From positions 1 to 64,000 of the forward strand of contig JAQSWG010000019.1 in assembly GCA_029266735.1 (NCBI GenBank): 64,000 nucleotides of DNA, in the 5' to 3' direction. Under the pieces are notes generated by a model. The model was not told where the DNA came from. It was given only the letters and a program-made list of their open reading frames with translations, and did not search any database. Both the position numbers and the translations under genes were made by a program. Positions 1 to 13,833 of the stretch are shown here, one piece after another (the stretch's first letter is position 1; each line of letters opens with the position of its first letter). Source of the stretch: Ornithinibacter sp. Lineage in GTDB: Bacteria; Actinomycetota; Actinomycetes; Actinomycetales; Dermatophilaceae.

Positions 1-3000
1 CGGCCGCCCCGAAGCCGAGGGAGGCGCAGGCCCCGAAGGAGTCGGGCCCGCTCGGCAGCGTCGAGCAGACGCCCATCCGGGGAGCCAGCGCGCGCGTCGT
101 GACGAACATGGAGAGCTCGCTGCAGGTCCCGACGGCGACGTCGGTGCGCGCGGTGCCCGCCAAGCTCCTCATCGACAACCGCATCGTCGTCAACAACCAC
201 CTCGCCCGGAGCCGGGGCGGCAAGGTGAGCTTCACCCACATCATCGGCTTCGCCCTCGTCAAGGCCATCGGCGTCATGCCCGAGATGAACAACGGCTTCG
301 GGCAGGACGAGAACGGCAAGCCGGTGCTCGTGACGCCGGCGCACGTCAACCTGGGTCTCGCGATCGACCTCGCGAAGCCGGACGGCACCCGCCAGCTCCT
401 CGTGCCGTCGATCAAGGCCGCCGAGACCATGGACTTCGCCCACTTCTGGACCGCCTACGAGGAGATGGTCAAGAAGGCGCGCGGCGGCAAGCTCACCGTC
501 GAGGACTTCCAGGGCACGTCGATCTCGCTGACCAACCCCGGCACGATCGGAACCGTGCACTCGGTGCCTCGCCTCATGCAGGGTCAGGGCACCATCATCG
601 GGGTCGGGGCGCTCGAGTACCCCGCCGAGTGGGCCGGCGCCAGCTTCGAGACGCTGAACCGCAACGCGGTGAGCAAGATCCTCACGCTGACGAGCACCTA
701 CGACCACCGCATCATCCAGGGCGCGCAGTCCGGCGACTTCCTGCGTCAGGTCCACGCGCTCCTCCTCGGTGAGAACGGCTTCTACGACGAGATCTTCGAG
801 AGCCTGCGGATCCCGTACGAGCCGATCCGCTGGGTCCAGGACGTCGACACCTCCCACGACGACGACATCAACAAGGTCGCCCGGGTGCAGGAGCTCATCC
901 ACGCCTACCGGGTGCGTGGCCACCTCATGGCCGACACCGACCCGCTCGAGTACCGCCAGCGCCGCCACCAGGACCTCGACGTCACGACCCACGGACTCAC
1001 CCTCTGGGACCTGGACCGCACCTTCGCGACGGGAGGTTTCGGCGGCCAGCCGTTCCTCAAGCTGCGCAAGATCCTCGGCATCCTGCGCGACTCGTACTGC
1101 CGGACGATCGGCGTCGAGTACATGCACATCCAGGACCCGGAGCAACGTGAGTGGATCCAGGACAAGATCGAGGTCGGCTACGCGAAGACGACTCGCGAGG
1201 AGCAGCTGCGCATCCTCCGCCGGCTCAACGCCGCGGAGGCGTTCGAGACCTTCCTCCAGACCAAGTTCGTCGGCCAGAAGCGCTTCTCGCTCGAGGGCGG
1301 CGAGTCCGTCATCGCCCTCCTCGACCGCGTGCTCTCCCGCGCGGCGGAGGACCAGCTCGACGAGGTCTGCATCGGGATGCCGCACCGCGGTCGCCTCAAC
1401 GTGCTCGCCAACATCGCCGGCAAGTCCTACGGCCAGATCTTCCGTGAGTTCGAGGGCAAGCAGGACCCCCGGTCGGTGCAGGGCTCCGGGGACGTGAAGT
1501 ACCACCTGGGCACCGAGGGCACGTTCACGGGTGAGAACGGTGCCACGACGCGGGTCTACCTCGCCGCGAACCCCTCCCACCTCGAGGCCGTCAACCCGGT
1601 GCTCGAGGGGATCGTGCGTGCCAAGCAGGACCGTCTCAACCTCGCGGGGGAGGACTTCACCGTGCTGCCGGTGCTCATGCACGGCGACGCGGCGTTCGCC
1701 GGCCAGGGCGTCGTCGCCGAGACGCTCAACCTCTCTCAGCTGCGCGGCTACCGCACGGGCGGCACGGTGCACCTCGTCATCAACAACCAGGTGGGCTTCA
1801 CGACGTCGCCCAGCGCCTCGCGCTCCTCGACGTACTCGACCGACGTCGCCCGGATGATCCAGGCGCCGATCTTCCACGTCAACGGTGACGACCCCGAGGC
1901 GTGCGTCCGGGTGGCCGAGCTCGCCTACGAGTTCCGCAAGGATTTCCACAAGGACGTCGTCATCGACATGGTGTGCTACCGCCGACGCGGCCACAACGAG
2001 GGTGACGACCCGTCCATGACGCAGCCGCTCATGTACAACCTCATCGAGGCCAAGCGCAGCGTGCGCAAGCTCTACACCGAGTCGCTCATCGGTCGTGGCG
2101 ACATCACGGTCGAGGACGCCGAGGCCGCCCTGCGGGACTACCAGCAACAGCTCGAGCGCGTCTTCGTCGAGACCAAGGCCGCGCTCAAGGAGGCCGAGAG
2201 GGAGGCGGCGGACGAGAACTACTCCGGCACCGACGTCGAGGGCCACACCGGCCTCGAGCCGCCGGCGGCCCAGGCCCGCGACGCCGACGCGACGAGCTAC
2301 TCCTCGACCGAGACGGCGATCACCACGGAGGTGCTCCACCGCCTGGGTGACGCCTTCGTGGACGTCCCCGACGGCTTCACGGTGCATCCCAAGCTCCGGC
2401 AGATGCTCGAGAAGCGCGCGGCCAGCGTGCGCGAGGGCGGCATCGACTGGGGCACCGGCGAGCTCATCGCCTTCGGCTCCATGCTCATCGAGGGCACCCC
2501 CGTTCGGCTCGCCGGCCAGGACAGCCGCCGTGGCACCTTCGTCCAGCGCCACGCCGTCCTCATCGACAAGGAGAACGCCGCGGAGTGGACCCCGCTGCTC
2601 TACCTGGGCCAGGGCCAGGGCAAGTTCTGGGTCTACGACAGCCTCCTGTCCGAGTTCGCCGCGATGGGCTTCGAGTACGGCTACTCGGTCGAGCGGCCGG
2701 ACGCCCTCGTCCTGTGGGAGGCCCAGTTCGGCGACTTCTTCAACGGCGCCCAGACCATCGTCGACGAGTTCATCTCGAGCTCGGAGCAGAAGTGGGGCCA
2801 GCGCTCGTCGGTCGTCCTGCTCCTCCCCCACGGCTACGAGGGGCAGGGGCCCGACCACTCCTCGGCCCGGATCGAACGGTTCCTCACGATGTGCGCCGAG
2901 GGCAACATGACGGTCGCCTACCCCTCGACCCCGGCGTCCTACTTCCATCTCCTGCGTCGGCAGGCCTATGCACGCCCCCGTCGCCCGCTCATCGTCTTCA

Positions 3001-3476
3001 CCCCCAAGTCGATGCTCCGGCTCAAGGCGGCGAGCAGCGCACCCGAGGACTTCACCCAGGGCAGGTTCCTCCCGGTCCTCCCGGACCGGCCCGGCTCCAC
3101 GAGCGGCAAGGTGACGAGGATCCTCATCGCGGCCGGCAAGGTCGTCTACGACCTCGAGGCAGAGCGGGCGAAGCGCGGCGACACCGCGACCGAGATCCTC
3201 CGTCTCGAGCAGTACTACCCCCTGCCGGCGGCTGACCTGGCGGCGGCCCTGGCGCGGCACCCCGGTGCCGAGGTGGTCGTCGTCCAGGACGAGCCGCGCA
3301 ACCAGGGGGCGTGGCCGTTCCTCGCGCTCAACCTTCCCGAGGCCCTCGCGGCGCAGGGCGAGCACCGCCCGCTCCACATCGTCTCGCGGTCGGCGTCGGC
3401 GTCCCCGGCCACCGGCTCCACGAAGAAGCACCAGGCGGAGCAGGCAGACCTCGTCGCCCAGGCGTTCGACCGCTGA
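1..3476 (+). CDS. kgd: Multifunctional 2-oxoglutarate decarboxylase/dehydrogenase (E2-like catalytic domain fused to E1), 5' truncated by window edge
   Basis: Reading frame is open from base 3; N-terminal acyltransferase-like region ([17 protein letters not shown]) followed by SucA-type E1 ([49 protein letters not shown]). Confidence 0.95.
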   Translation, partial: AAPKPREAQAPKESGPLGSVEQTPIRGASARVVTNMESSLQVPTATSVRAVPAKLLIDNRIVVNNHLARSRGGKVSFTHIIGFALVKAIGVMPEMNNGFGQDENGKPVLVTPAHVNLGLAIDLAKPDGTRQLLVPSIKAAETMDFAHFWTAYEEMVKKARGGKLTVEDFQGTSISLTNPGTIGTVHSVPRLMQGQGTIIGVGALEYPAEWAGASFETLNRNAVSKILTLTSTYDHRIIQGAQSGDFLRQVHALLLGENGFYDEIFESLRIPYEPIRWVQDVDTSHDDDINKVARVQELIHAYRVRGHLMADTDPLEYRQRRHQDLDVTTHGLTLWDLDRTFATGGFGGQPFLKLRKILGILRDSYCRTIGVEYMHIQDPEQREWIQDKIEVGYAKTTREEQLRILRRLNAAEAFETFLQTKFVGQKRFSLEGGESVIALLDRVLSRAAEDQLDEVCIGMPHRGRLNVLANIAGKSYGQIFREFEGKQDPRSVQGSGDVKYHLGTEGTFTGENGATTRVYLAANPSHLEAVNPVLEGIVRAKQDRLNLAGEDFTVLPVLMHGDAAFAGQGVVAETLNLSQLRGYRTGGTVHLVINNQVGFTTSPSASRSSTYSTDVARMIQAPIFHVNGDDPEACVRVAELAYEFRKDFHKDVVIDMVCYRRRGHNEGDDPSMTQPLMYNLIEAKRSVRKLYTESLIGRGDITVEDAEAALRDYQQQLERVFVETKAALKEAEREAADENYSGTDVEGHTGLEPPAAQARDADATSYSSTETAITTEVLHRLGDAFVDVPDGFTVHPKLRQMLEKRAASVREGGIDWGTGELIAFGSMLIEGTPVRLAGQDSRRGTFVQRHAVLIDKENAAEWTPLLYLGQGQGKFWVYDSLLSEFAAMGFEYGYSVERPDALVLWEAQFGDFFNGAQTIVDEFISSSEQKWGQRSSVVLLLPHGYEGQGPDHSSARIERFLTMCAEGNMTVAYPSTPASYFHLLRRQAYARPRRPLIVFTPKSMLRLKAASSAPEDFTQGRFLPVLPDRPGSTSGKVTRILIAAGKVVYDLEAERAKRGDTATEILRLEQYYPLPAADLAAALARHPGAEVVVVQDEPRNQGAWPFLALNLPEALAAQGEHRPLHIVSRSASASPATGSTKKHQAEQADLVAQAFDR

Positions 3477-3568
3477 GCGGACACTCGACGACTCCGTGGC
3501 CGCCCGACACGCCGCCCTCAGCGGGCCGGGCGGCGGTCCCCCCGCGGCACGCCCGGTAACCTCACACC

Positions 3569-3745
3569 GTGTACTTCACGGACCGCGGCATCGAGGAGCT
3601 GCAGGCCCGCCGTGGTGACGAGGAGGTCACCTTCGACTGGCTGGCCGAGCAGTTTCGCACGTTCGTCGATCTCCACCCGGACTTCGAGGTTCCCGTGGAG
3701 CGGCTCGCGACGTGGCTGGCCCGGCTGGACGACGAGGACGAATGA
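3569..3745 (+). CDS. DUF6104-like small protein (58 aa)
   Basis: GTG start, MYFTDRGIEELQARRGDEEVTFDWLAEQFRTFVDLHPDFEVPVERLATWLARLDDEDE; TAACCT element 6 nt upstream. Confidence 0.75.
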   Translation: MYFTDRGIEELQARRGDEEVTFDWLAEQFRTFVDLHPDFEVPVERLATWLARLDDEDE

Positions 3746-4375
3746 GCGAGCCGATGTCCGAGCACCAGCCGGACGCCGCTCCGGCGCCCATCGAGTTCCG
3801 CCCGAGCGCCGACAACCTCGCTCGTGACCGGGGTCGGGGACCCGAAGGGGCAGGGCTGGGTCACCCGGGTCGTCGGGCGGACCCACCACCCCGACCTGGA
3901 GCTGACGGCATACAACCTCGGCGTGCGTGGCGACACCTCCGCGGACCTCCTCCACCGGTGGGAGAGCGAGGTGCCCCGGCGATGGGCCGGGCGCACCGAG
4001 CGCAGGGTGGTCGTCTCGGTGGGGACGACCGACGTCCTGCAGGGCATCACGCTGGCGCGTCACCGGCTCAACCTGGCCAACCTCCTCGACGACGCGACGA
4101 GGTCCGGGGTCGGCACGTTCGTCGTCAGTCCCCCGCCGGCCGACGACCCGGAGCTCGACGCCCGCCTCGAGGTGCTCGTCGAGGCGCAGGCCGACGTGTG
4201 CGCCCGGCGAGGCGTTCCCTTCGTCGACTGCTTCGCCCCGCTCATGGGGCACGACCAGTGGCGCACCGACCTCGCGACGAGCCGCGTTCCGCACCATCCG
4301 GGGCAGGCGGGCTACGGCCTCATCGCCTGGCTCGTGCTGCACAACGGCTGGGCGGAGTGGCTCCAGATCGACTGA
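3742..4375 (+). CDS. SGNH/GDSL-family hydrolase, apparently frameshifted inside the N-terminal catalytic block
   Basis: Coupled ATGA start at 3742 is in frame 1 but the conserved body (SLVTGVGDPKGQGWVTRVVGRT...YNLGVRGDTS...HPGQAGYGLIAWLV) is in frame 2 from about 3815. Confidence 0.7.
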
Positions 4376-4404
4376 CGCCGGGTGGTCGTCGACCCCGAAG
4401 GTCG

Positions 4405-5253
4405 TCAGCTCGACACGACGAAGTCGCGGAGCAGGTCCGCGAAGCGGTCAGGGTCGTCGAGGTGCGGGAAGTGCCCCGCGCCCTCGAAGAGCTCGACGCG
4501 GCACCCGGGGATCGAGCGCTGGGCCGTGATCGCGTGCCACGCCGGGATCATCCGGTCCTTCGTGCCCCAGACCACGAGGGTGGGAACCGTGCGTGCCTCC
4601 GGGAGATAGTCGTGCGCACTGACGCTCTGGCCGCCGCGGTCGATGACCGAGCGGGTGGTGGCGAGGAAGGCCCGCCGGCTGTCGGCGTCCGCGAGCGACG
4701 TGAACCCCTCCCACACGGCCGTGAGGTCGGAGCCGGGTCGCCACCCCACCACGGCGAGGGCCCGCCCGGTCGACTCGAGGCGCCCCCGGACCCAGCCCGA
4801 CGCGAGGACGGGCAGCACCCACTCGGCGCCCGGCAGGGTGGCGGAGCGCAGGACGGCGTGGACGTCGCGCCCGAGTCCGCCACTCGCCACGAGCACGAGG
4901 CGGTCCACCCGCTCCGGGAACAGGTAGGAGAACACCATGGCGATGCCGCCCCCGAGCGAGTGGCCGACGAGCGTCACCGACTCGATGCGCAGGCGGTCGA
5001 GGAGGTCGCGAAGCGTGGCGGCGTGTGCACCGAGGGAGTAGTCCCCGACCGGTTTCGCCGACGCCCCGTGACCGAAGAGGTCGGGGATGACGACGCGCTG
5101 GTCGTCGTCCATCCGATCCAGCAGGTGGGCCCAGTTGCGGTGGGAGCCCAGCAGACCGTGGATGAAGAGCACGGCGGAACCGCTGCCACTGTCCAGGTAG
5201 GACAGCTCGTGGCCGTGCAGGGTGACGGTGTGGGCCGTCGGCGGTGCGGGCAC
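4405..5253 (-). CDS. Alpha/beta fold hydrolase
   Basis: VLFIHGLLGSHRNW, VTLVGHSLGGGIAM nucleophile elbow, C-terminal GAGHFPHLDDPDRF; SD GGAGGTGATC. Confidence 0.9.
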   Translation of the reverse strand: MPAPPTAHTVTLHGHELSYLDSGSGSAVLFIHGLLGSHRNWAHLLDRMDDDQRVVIPDLFGHGASAKPVGDYSLGAHAATLRDLLDRLRIESVTLVGHSLGGGIAMVFSYLFPERVDRLVLVASGGLGRDVHAVLRSATLPGAEWVLPVLASGWVRGRLESTGRALAVVGWRPGSDLTAVWEGFTSLADADSRRAFLATTRSVIDRGGQSVSAHDYLPEARTVPTLVVWGTKDRMIPAWHAITAQRSIPGCRVELFEGAGHFPHLDDPDRFADLLRDFVVSS

Positions 5254-5364
5254 GTGATCACCTCCGGCGGGTCGTGCGCTGCCCTGAGGCTACGTGGAGG
5301 GGGGTCGGATGTGCCCGCGGTCGTGTCCGGCACCACAGAGCCGCGGACCTCGCCTCGCCGCCCC

Positions 5365-6336
5365 TCACCCGACGGTGAAGACGACCTTGCCCGACACCTC
5401 GCCGTCGACCATGCGGCGGAAGCCCTCCCGCGCCTCGGAGAGCGGACGCACCGAGTCCACCAGCGGTTCGATGGCTGCGTCGACGACGAAGCGGGCGAGA
5501 CGCTCGAGCTCGGTGCGGGTGCCCATGGTGGACCCCACGACGCGAAGCTGCTTGAAGTAGATCTTGGTGAGCTCGGCCTTCGCCGGGGCGTCCCCCGACG
5601 TCGCGCCCGAGATGACGACCGTGCCCCCAGGGCGGAGGCTGTTGATCGAGTGGGACCAGGTGGCGGCACCGACGGTCTCGAGAACGGCATCCACGCGCTC
5701 GGGCAGTCGGGCCCCGCTCTCGAAGGCACGGTCCGCGCCGAGCGCCACGGCCTGGTCACCCCTGGCGGCATCCCGGCTCGTGACCCACATGCGGATGCCG
5801 GCCGCGGAGCCCAGCTGGACCAGCGCCGTCGCGACGCCGCCCGCCGCCCCCTGGACGAGGACGGTGGCTCCGGGTTGTACCCCGGCGTTGGTGAAGAGCA
5901 TGCGGTATGCCGTGAGCCAGGCCGTCGGCAGGCACGCAGCGTGTTCCCACGAGAGTCCGTCGGGCTTGGGCACGACGTTGTGGCGCGGGACCGCGACGAC
6001 CTCCGCCAGCGTGCCGTCGTAGACCTCGGACAGCAGGCTCCGTCGTGGGTCGAGCGTCTCGTCGCCGGTCCAGCCCGGTGAGGGAACCACGGCGTGGACG
6101 AGGACGTCGTCGCCGTCGGCGTCGACCCCCGCACCGTCGCAGCCGAGGACCATCGGCAGTCGGTCCGCGGGGAGCCCCACTCCACGCAGGGACCACACGT
6201 CGTGGTGGTTGAGCGCGGCGGTGCGCAGCCGCACCGTGGTCCAGCCCTCCGGTGGGGTGGGCTCGGGGCGGTCACCGACCTCGAGCCCCGACAGGGGGTC
6301 GTCGGCGGACTGGCGGACAGCGGTGGCGGCGAGCAT
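5365..6336 (-). CDS. Zinc-binding dehydrogenase / quinone oxidoreductase-like MDR protein
   Basis: LNHHDVWSLRG, VLGCDGAG, VLVQGAAGGVATALVQLG. Confidence 0.9.
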   Translation of the reverse strand: MLAATAVRQSADDPLSGLEVGDRPEPTPPEGWTTVRLRTAALNHHDVWSLRGVGLPADRLPMVLGCDGAGVDADGDDVLVHAVVPSPGWTGDETLDPRRSLLSEVYDGTLAEVVAVPRHNVVPKPDGLSWEHAACLPTAWLTAYRMLFTNAGVQPGATVLVQGAAGGVATALVQLGSAAGIRMWVTSRDAARGDQAVALGADRAFESGARLPERVDAVLETVGAATWSHSINSLRPGGTVVISGATSGDAPAKAELTKIYFKQLRVVGSTMGTRTELERLARFVVDAAIEPLVDSVRPLSEAREGFRRMVDGEVSGKVVFTVG

Positions 6337-6378
6337 GGTCCGACCCTATTCCGCTCGGGCGGAGGGCCGCCGCTCACG

Positions 6379-7229
6379 TCAGCCGGTGAGGACGGTGGGG
6401 GCGGCGCGCCGCAGGGCGTCGCGCCAGTGCGGAAGCGGCGAGAGACCGGCGGCCGTCCACATGTCGTGCGAGAGCACGCTGTATGCGGGCCGCGGGGCGG
6501 GCAGCGGGAAGTCCGCGGTGGTGACCGGCGTGACCCGAGCGGGGTCCAGGCCGAGCTCCTCGAACACGGCTCTGGCGAGCTCGTACCACGAGCACTGTCC
6601 ACCACCCGTGGCGTGCCAGATGCCGAACGGCGCCCCTGCGTCGACGATGCGCACGATGCCCTCGGCCAGGTCCACCGTCCAGGTCGGCTGGCCCACCTGG
6701 TCGGCGACGACCGTGAGCACCTCACGCTCGCCGGCGAGGCGACGCATCGTGGCCGGGAAGTTCGTGCCGCCTGCGCCGTACAGCCAGGACGTGCGGACCA
6801 CCCATGACCGTGGGCACTCGGCCCGGACCGCCCACTCCCCGGCCGCCTTGGTCCTCCCGTAGGCCGATGCCGGCGCCACGGCGGAGTCCGCGGCATACGG
6901 CTCGGAACCGTCTCCGGCGACGACGTAGTCCGTCGAGAGCTGCACCATCGTCGCGCCGACCGCCGAGGCGGCGCGTGCGAGGTTCGCGGCACCGACCGCG
7001 TTGACGGCGAATGCGGTGGCCTCGTCCGCCTCGGCGGCGTCGACGGCGGTGTAGGCGGCCGAGTTGACGACGACGTCATGACCCTCCGCGTGTGCCGCGC
7101 ACTGTGCCGGGTCGAGGATGTCGAGCTCGGGGAGGTCGGCACCGGTCACCTCGTGCCCGCGCTCCTCGAGCACCCGGCAGAGGTCGCGGCCGAGCATTCC
7201 GGCAGCGCCGGCGACCAGCCACCGCGCCA

Positions 7230-7230
<1 letters not shown>
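6379..7230 (-). CDS. rfbD: dTDP-4-dehydrorhamnose reductase
   Basis: MARWLVAGAAGMLGRDLCRVLEERGHEVTGADL; AYTAVDAAE; Rossmann GxxGxxG; start overlaps rfbB stop (TGATG). Confidence 0.92.
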
Positions 7231-9278
<2,048 letters not shown>

Positions 9279-9279
<1 letters not shown>

Positions 9280-9887
9280 TGCGCATCGAGCGCCTCGCCA
9301 TCGACGGCGCCTTCGTCGTCACCCCCCGCCAGCTACGTGACGACCGCGGGACCTTTTTCGAGTCCTTCCGCGGTGACCACCTCGCCGAACACCTCGGACA
9401 CCGCCCCGACGTCCTCCAGACGAACGTGTCGGTGTCCGTGCGAGGCACCGTGCGCGGCATCCACTTCGCCGACGTGCCGCCCGGGCAGGCCAAGTTCGTC
9501 ACGGCCGTGAGTGGGTCACTCCTCGACTACGTCGTGGACATCCGCGTGGGGTCACCGACCTTCGGGCGCTCGGAGGCGGTGCTCCTCGACACGCTGGAGC
9601 GGCGCGCGGTGTACCTCTCCGAGGGCCTCGGGCACGCGTTCTGCGCGCTGGAGGACGGCACGACGGCCATGTACCTGTGCACGGCGACGTACAACCCGGC
9701 CGGCGAGCACGGCATCCATCCGCTGGACCCCGCGGTCGGCCTGCCCCTCCCGGAGGATGTCGACCCCCGGCTCTCCCCCAGGGACGACGCGGCCCCCTCG
9801 CTGGCGGAGGCGGAGGCCTCGGGTCTGCTGCCCTCGTATGCCGTGTGCACGGCGTGGGCGGCCACGCTGGCTCAGCGCGGGAACTGA
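9279..9887 (+). CDS. rfbC: dTDP-4-dehydrorhamnose 3,5-epimerase family protein
   Basis: DDRGTFFESFRGDHL, GTVRGIHFADVPPGQAKFVTAVSGSLLDYVVDIRVGSPTFG; ATG overlaps rfbA stop. Confidence 0.93.
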
Positions 9888-10507
9888 CGCTCCCACGTCG
9901 TGATCGTGCGCACGGCGGGCTCGAGCTGCTCCCGCATCCGGTCGAAGACGGCGTCCTCTCGCTTGAACGGGTCGACCACGTCACGGTCGAGCCCGCGTGG
10001 CCGGCGCCAGTTCGCGCCGATCACGGCGGGGAGCTGGCGCCAGCGGGAGACGACGTCGTCGGCACCAGCCGCGGCGAGGAGCGCGGCCCAGTTCTGCCGC
10101 TCGCCGATGTCGTCGAGGGCGTGCGCGAACTCGAGGATCGTGAAGGTCCGGCGGAAGGCCGGCGGTGACTCCTCCAGCACACGCTCCTTGTGGGCCGAGG
10201 TCATCACGAGGACGAGCGCCTGGTCGCGGAGCACGCGGCTCGTCGCCAGCCGCGCCCGAAACTCTGCGTCGGCCAGGCCGAGGGCGGCGAGTCGGCTGGC
10301 CGAGCCCTCGTCGATCGGGCGCCCGACGAGAGCCTGGGTGCCCGCGCTCGTGACCTCGAAGGCGCCGGGACGCACCTCTTCCAGCCCGTGCCGCAGCAGG
10401 ACCGCCGCATACGGGGAGCGGCAGATGTTGCCGGTGCAGACGGTGAGGATGCGGACCGGTCCGGCGCTGGTCGAGTCCCAGGCGGTGACGTGGTCGGGGA
10501 CAGTCAT
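9872..10507 (-). CDS. Low-molecular-weight protein tyrosine phosphatase-like protein
   Basis: ILTVCTGNICRSPYAA (CX5R P-loop), VVDPF motif; 3' end overlaps rfbC by 16 bp. Confidence 0.88.
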   Translation of the reverse strand: MTVPDHVTAWDSTSAGPVRILTVCTGNICRSPYAAVLLRHGLEEVRPGAFEVTSAGTQALVGRPIDEGSASRLAALGLADAEFRARLATSRVLRDQALVLVMTSAHKERVLEESPPAFRRTFTILEFAHALDDIGERQNWAALLAAAGADDVVSRWRQLPAVIGANWRRPRGLDRDVVDPFKREDAVFDRMREQLEPAVRTITTWERQFPR

Positions 10508-10525
10508 GACGCCCGCAAGCCTAGG

Positions 10526-11719
10526 TCAACGGGAGCCGGGGTGGTTCCGCTGGTTCCCCGCCGGCGCGAGGCGGTGCACCGCGTCGGCCACGGCTTCGGC
10601 CACGCCGTCCTGGAACACCGAGGGCACGATCCGCTCCGGCACGGGATCCTCGACGAGGTCGGCGATGGCCCGGGCCGCCGCCAGCTTCATCGCCTCGGTG
10701 ATCTCCGTGGCGCCGGCGTCCAGGGCGCCACGGAAGACTCCCGGGAAGGCCAGGACGTTGTTGATCTGGTTGGGGAAGTCCGACCGGCCGGTCGCGACGA
10801 TCGCTGCGTGACGACGCGCGACGTCCGGGTGCACCTCCGGGGTGGGGTTGGCCAGGGCGAACACCATCCCGTGCGGGGCCATGGTGGCGATCTCCTCCTC
10901 CAGGACGGTGCCACCGGACACCCCCACGAAGACATCGGCGCCGGCGAGGGCGGCCGCCAGCCGGCCGGTGAGGGCGCGCGGGTTGGTCGTCGCTGCGAGA
11001 CGGTCCTTGTGTCCCGTGAGGTCCTGGCGGGAGGCGGAGACGATGCCGCGGGAGTCGCACACGACGATGTCCCTCACGCCCGCCCGCTGGAGCAGCCGCG
11101 TCACCGCGACGCCCGCCGCCCCCGCGCCCGCGATGACGACCCGTAGTCCGGCAAGCGGGCGGCCGAGCACCGTGGCGCCGTTGAGGAGCCCGGCGAGGAC
11201 GACGATGGCCGTCCCGTGCTGGTCGTCGTGGAACACCGGGATGTCGAGCCGCTCCTGAAGCTGCTCCTCGATGTCGAAGCACCGGGGCGCCGAGATGTCC
11301 TCGAGGTTGATGCCGCCGTAGGAGGGGGCGATCCGGACGATGGTCTCGACGAGGTCCTCCACGGTGCCCGTCTCCATGACGACGGGAACGGCGTCGACGC
11401 CGGCGAAGTGCTTGAAGAGCACGGCCTTGCCCTCCATCACCGGCAGGGCCGCGAGGGGGCCGATGTCGCCCAGGCCCAACACGGCCGTGCCGTCGCTGAC
11501 CACCGCGACCGTGTTGCCCCGGGACGTGTAGCGCGTCGACAGGCACGGGTCGGCGGCGATGGCGAGGGACACCTCCGCAACCCCAGGGGTGTAGAGCAGC
11601 GAGAGGTCGCGCGCGTCGTGAAGCGGCTGCGTGGCGTGTACCCCCAGCTTTCCACCCTCGTGAGCGCGGAAGACCGGGCTCTGCGGGTCGTGGAACGGGA
11701 CATGGGGTGTCGCAGCCAT
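10526..11719 (-). CDS. NAD(P)-dependent malic enzyme
   Basis: [58 protein letters not shown]. Confidence 0.93.
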   Translation of the reverse strand: MAATPHVPFHDPQSPVFRAHEGGKLGVHATQPLHDARDLSLLYTPGVAEVSLAIAADPCLSTRYTSRGNTVAVVSDGTAVLGLGDIGPLAALPVMEGKAVLFKHFAGVDAVPVVMETGTVEDLVETIVRIAPSYGGINLEDISAPRCFDIEEQLQERLDIPVFHDDQHGTAIVVLAGLLNGATVLGRPLAGLRVVIAGAGAAGVAVTRLLQRAGVRDIVVCDSRGIVSASRQDLTGHKDRLAATTNPRALTGRLAAALAGADVFVGVSGGTVLEEEIATMAPHGMVFALANPTPEVHPDVARRHAAIVATGRSDFPNQINNVLAFPGVFRGALDAGATEITEAMKLAAARAIADLVEDPVPERIVPSVFQDGVAEAVADAVHRLAPAGNQRNHPGSR

Positions 11720-11966
11720 GGGGGCGGCTCCTTCGGAGGGCACGGGGACGGCCCGCCGAGCGGTCGGCAGAGCCAGGTCGAGGTGCGGTTCCGAGGGGGG
11801 TGCGTCTCGGGACGTCGCGCTGCGCGGGGGTGGCCCGCGGGGCTGCAATCATCGCACAGCCGGATTGTCATCAGGCTGTGACGCGCATCCCCCGACGCCC
11901 AGTGGCAGGATCGGCCACGTACCCGTGCTGGGGCGATCCCAGCATCCCGCGAAAGGACCGCTCCTC

Positions 11967-12884
11967 ATGTTCCCCACCCGTGCCCTTGCGGTGGCCGCAG
12001 CCGCCACGACCGCCTTGGCCCTCGGCGCCTGCGGCTCCGACTCACTGTCCGAGGGCGACTCCACGACCAGCGCCCCGGCCACATCCGCGGCCACCTCCGG
12101 CCCCGACGAGGCGCTCGTCGCCAAGCTGCCCGAGAAGATCAAGAGCGCCGGCACCATCGTGATCGGCACCGACGCCACCTACCAGCCGAACGAGTACCTC
12201 GACACCGACGGGAAGACCGTCGTCGGCATGGACGTCGACCTCTTCAACGCCGTGATGTCCAAGTTCGGCGTGAAGACCGAGTGGGTGCCCTCTGCGTTCG
12301 ACGCCATCATCCTCGGCGTGCAAAGCGGCAAGTACGACATCGGCATCTCGAGCTTCACCATCAACCCCGAGCGCCTGGAGCAGGCCACCATGGTGAGCTA
12401 CTTCAAGGCCGGGACGCAGTGGGTGACGCAGAAGGGCAACCCCAAGGGCGTGGACCCCGACGACGCGTGCGGCAAGACGGTCGCCGTGCAGAAGGGCACC
12501 GTGCAGGCCGACGAGGACCTCCCTGCCCGCAACAAGACGTGCACGGATGCCGGGAAGCCGGAGATCAAGGTCCTCGTCGACGCCGACCAGGCGAAGGTCA
12601 CGGCGACGGTTCAGTCCGGGAAGGCCGACGCGATGCTCGTCGACCTGCCCCCGGCCATCGCCGCGGTCGACCTCACCGGCGGCGCCCTCGAGCTGGTCGG
12701 CGAGCAGTACGACTCGGCGCCCTACGGCTACGTCCTCAAGAAGGAGGACACCGCCTTCGGCGAGGCCATCGTCGAGGCGCTCAAGCAGCTCAAGGCGGAG
12801 GGCACCTACGACGAGATCCTCACGCAGTGGAAGACCGAGGGCGGTGCCATCGACGACTTCGCGGTGAACCCGCAGGTGTCGTGA
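11967..12884 (+). CDS. Polar amino-acid ABC transporter substrate-binding lipoprotein
   Basis: Lipobox LGAC; IVIGTDATYQPNEYLDTDGKTVVGMDVDLFNAV. Confidence 0.93.
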   Translation: MFPTRALAVAAAATTALALGACGSDSLSEGDSTTSAPATSAATSGPDEALVAKLPEKIKSAGTIVIGTDATYQPNEYLDTDGKTVVGMDVDLFNAVMSKFGVKTEWVPSAFDAIILGVQSGKYDIGISSFTINPERLEQATMVSYFKAGTQWVTQKGNPKGVDPDDACGKTVAVQKGTVQADEDLPARNKTCTDAGKPEIKVLVDADQAKVTATVQSGKADAMLVDLPPAIAAVDLTGGALELVGEQYDSAPYGYVLKKEDTAFGEAIVEALKQLKAEGTYDEILTQWKTEGGAIDDFAVNPQVS

Positions 12885-12888
12885 CCTC

Positions 12889-13833
12889 ATGACCTCGACC
12901 ACGTCGGACCGGCCGGGCGCGATCGACGCCCGACCGGTCCCGCACCCGCTGCGCTGGGTAGCCATGGTCGTCATCGCGGTTGTCGTCGCGATGCTCATCA
13001 GCTCGTTCGTCACGAACGACAAGTGGAACTTCCCGTTCGCGTTCGAGATCATGCAGCAGACCCCCGTCATCGAGGGTCTGTGGAAGGGCACCATCTTCGG
13101 CACGGTGGGGGCGATGGTCCTCGGCATCGCCCTGGGTGTCCTCATCGCCATCATGCGGCTGTCGGCCAACCCGGTCCTGCGTGGCGTCGCGTTCGTCTAC
13201 ACGTGGTTCTTCCGGGCCATCCCGCGCTACGTGCTGCTGGTCCTCTTGGGCACCGGCCTGGTGTTCCTCTACCCCGTCTTCGACATCGGCGTCCCCTTCG
13301 GCCAGCAGATCGCCGGCGTGCTCGGGCTGGAGAGCAACCTCACCTTCGCCCAGTTCGACTACCGGTCACTGTCGAGCACCATCTGGGTGGGCATCATCGG
13401 GTTGGGGCTCTCCGAGGCCGCCTACATGGCTGAGATCGCCCGCGCGGGCATCCTGTCGGTCGACCGGGGGCAGGCCGAGGCCGCCCAGGCGCTCGGGATG
13501 CCGCCCGGGCGCACGATGCGGCGCATCATCCTCCCCCAGGCGATGCGGGTCATCGTGCCGCCGACCGGGAACGAGACGATCGCGATGGTCAAGGACACCT
13601 CACTGCTCATTGCGGTACCCGTCATCGTCGAGCTGTTCTACCAGTCGTACCAGTTCGGGCAGCGGACCTTCCAGATCATGCCCGGCATCGTCGCGGCGAC
13701 CCTGTGGTACCTCATCGTCTGCTCCATCCTCATGGTCGGCCAGGCCTGGCTGGAGCGCTACTTCGGACGCGGCTTCGGAGCCGTGCCCACGAGGACCCAG
13801 CAGAAGCTCACGAAGATCGAGGCGGACCACTGA
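12889..13833 (+). CDS. Amino-acid ABC transporter permease
   Basis: [56 protein letters not shown]. Confidence 0.95.
   Translation: MTSTTSDRPGAIDARPVPHPLRWVAMVVIAVVVAMLISSFVTNDKWNFPFAFEIMQQTPVIEGLWKGTIFGTVGAMVLGIALGVLIAIMRLSANPVLRGVAFVYTWFFRAIPRYVLLVLLGTGLVFLYPVFDIGVPFGQQIAGVLGLESNLTFAQFDYRSLSSTIWVGIIGLGLSEAAYMAEIARAGILSVDRGQAEAAQALGMPPGRTMRRIILPQAMRVIVPPTGNETIAMVKDTSLLIAVPVIVELFYQSYQFGQRTFQIMPGIVAATLWYLIVCSILMVGQAWLERYFGRGFGAVPTRTQQKLTKIEADH

Noticed and set aside
3712-6081. 789-aa plus-strand ORF across the SGNH and alpha/beta hydrolase region
   Set aside because: Low-complexity Arg/Gly/Pro shadow ORF of high-GC DNA; opposite frames carry clear conserved proteins.
4974-7142. 722-aa minus-strand ORF
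   Set aside because: Ser/Thr/Arg/Pro-rich shadow frame overlapping recognisable oxidoreductase and RmlD genes.
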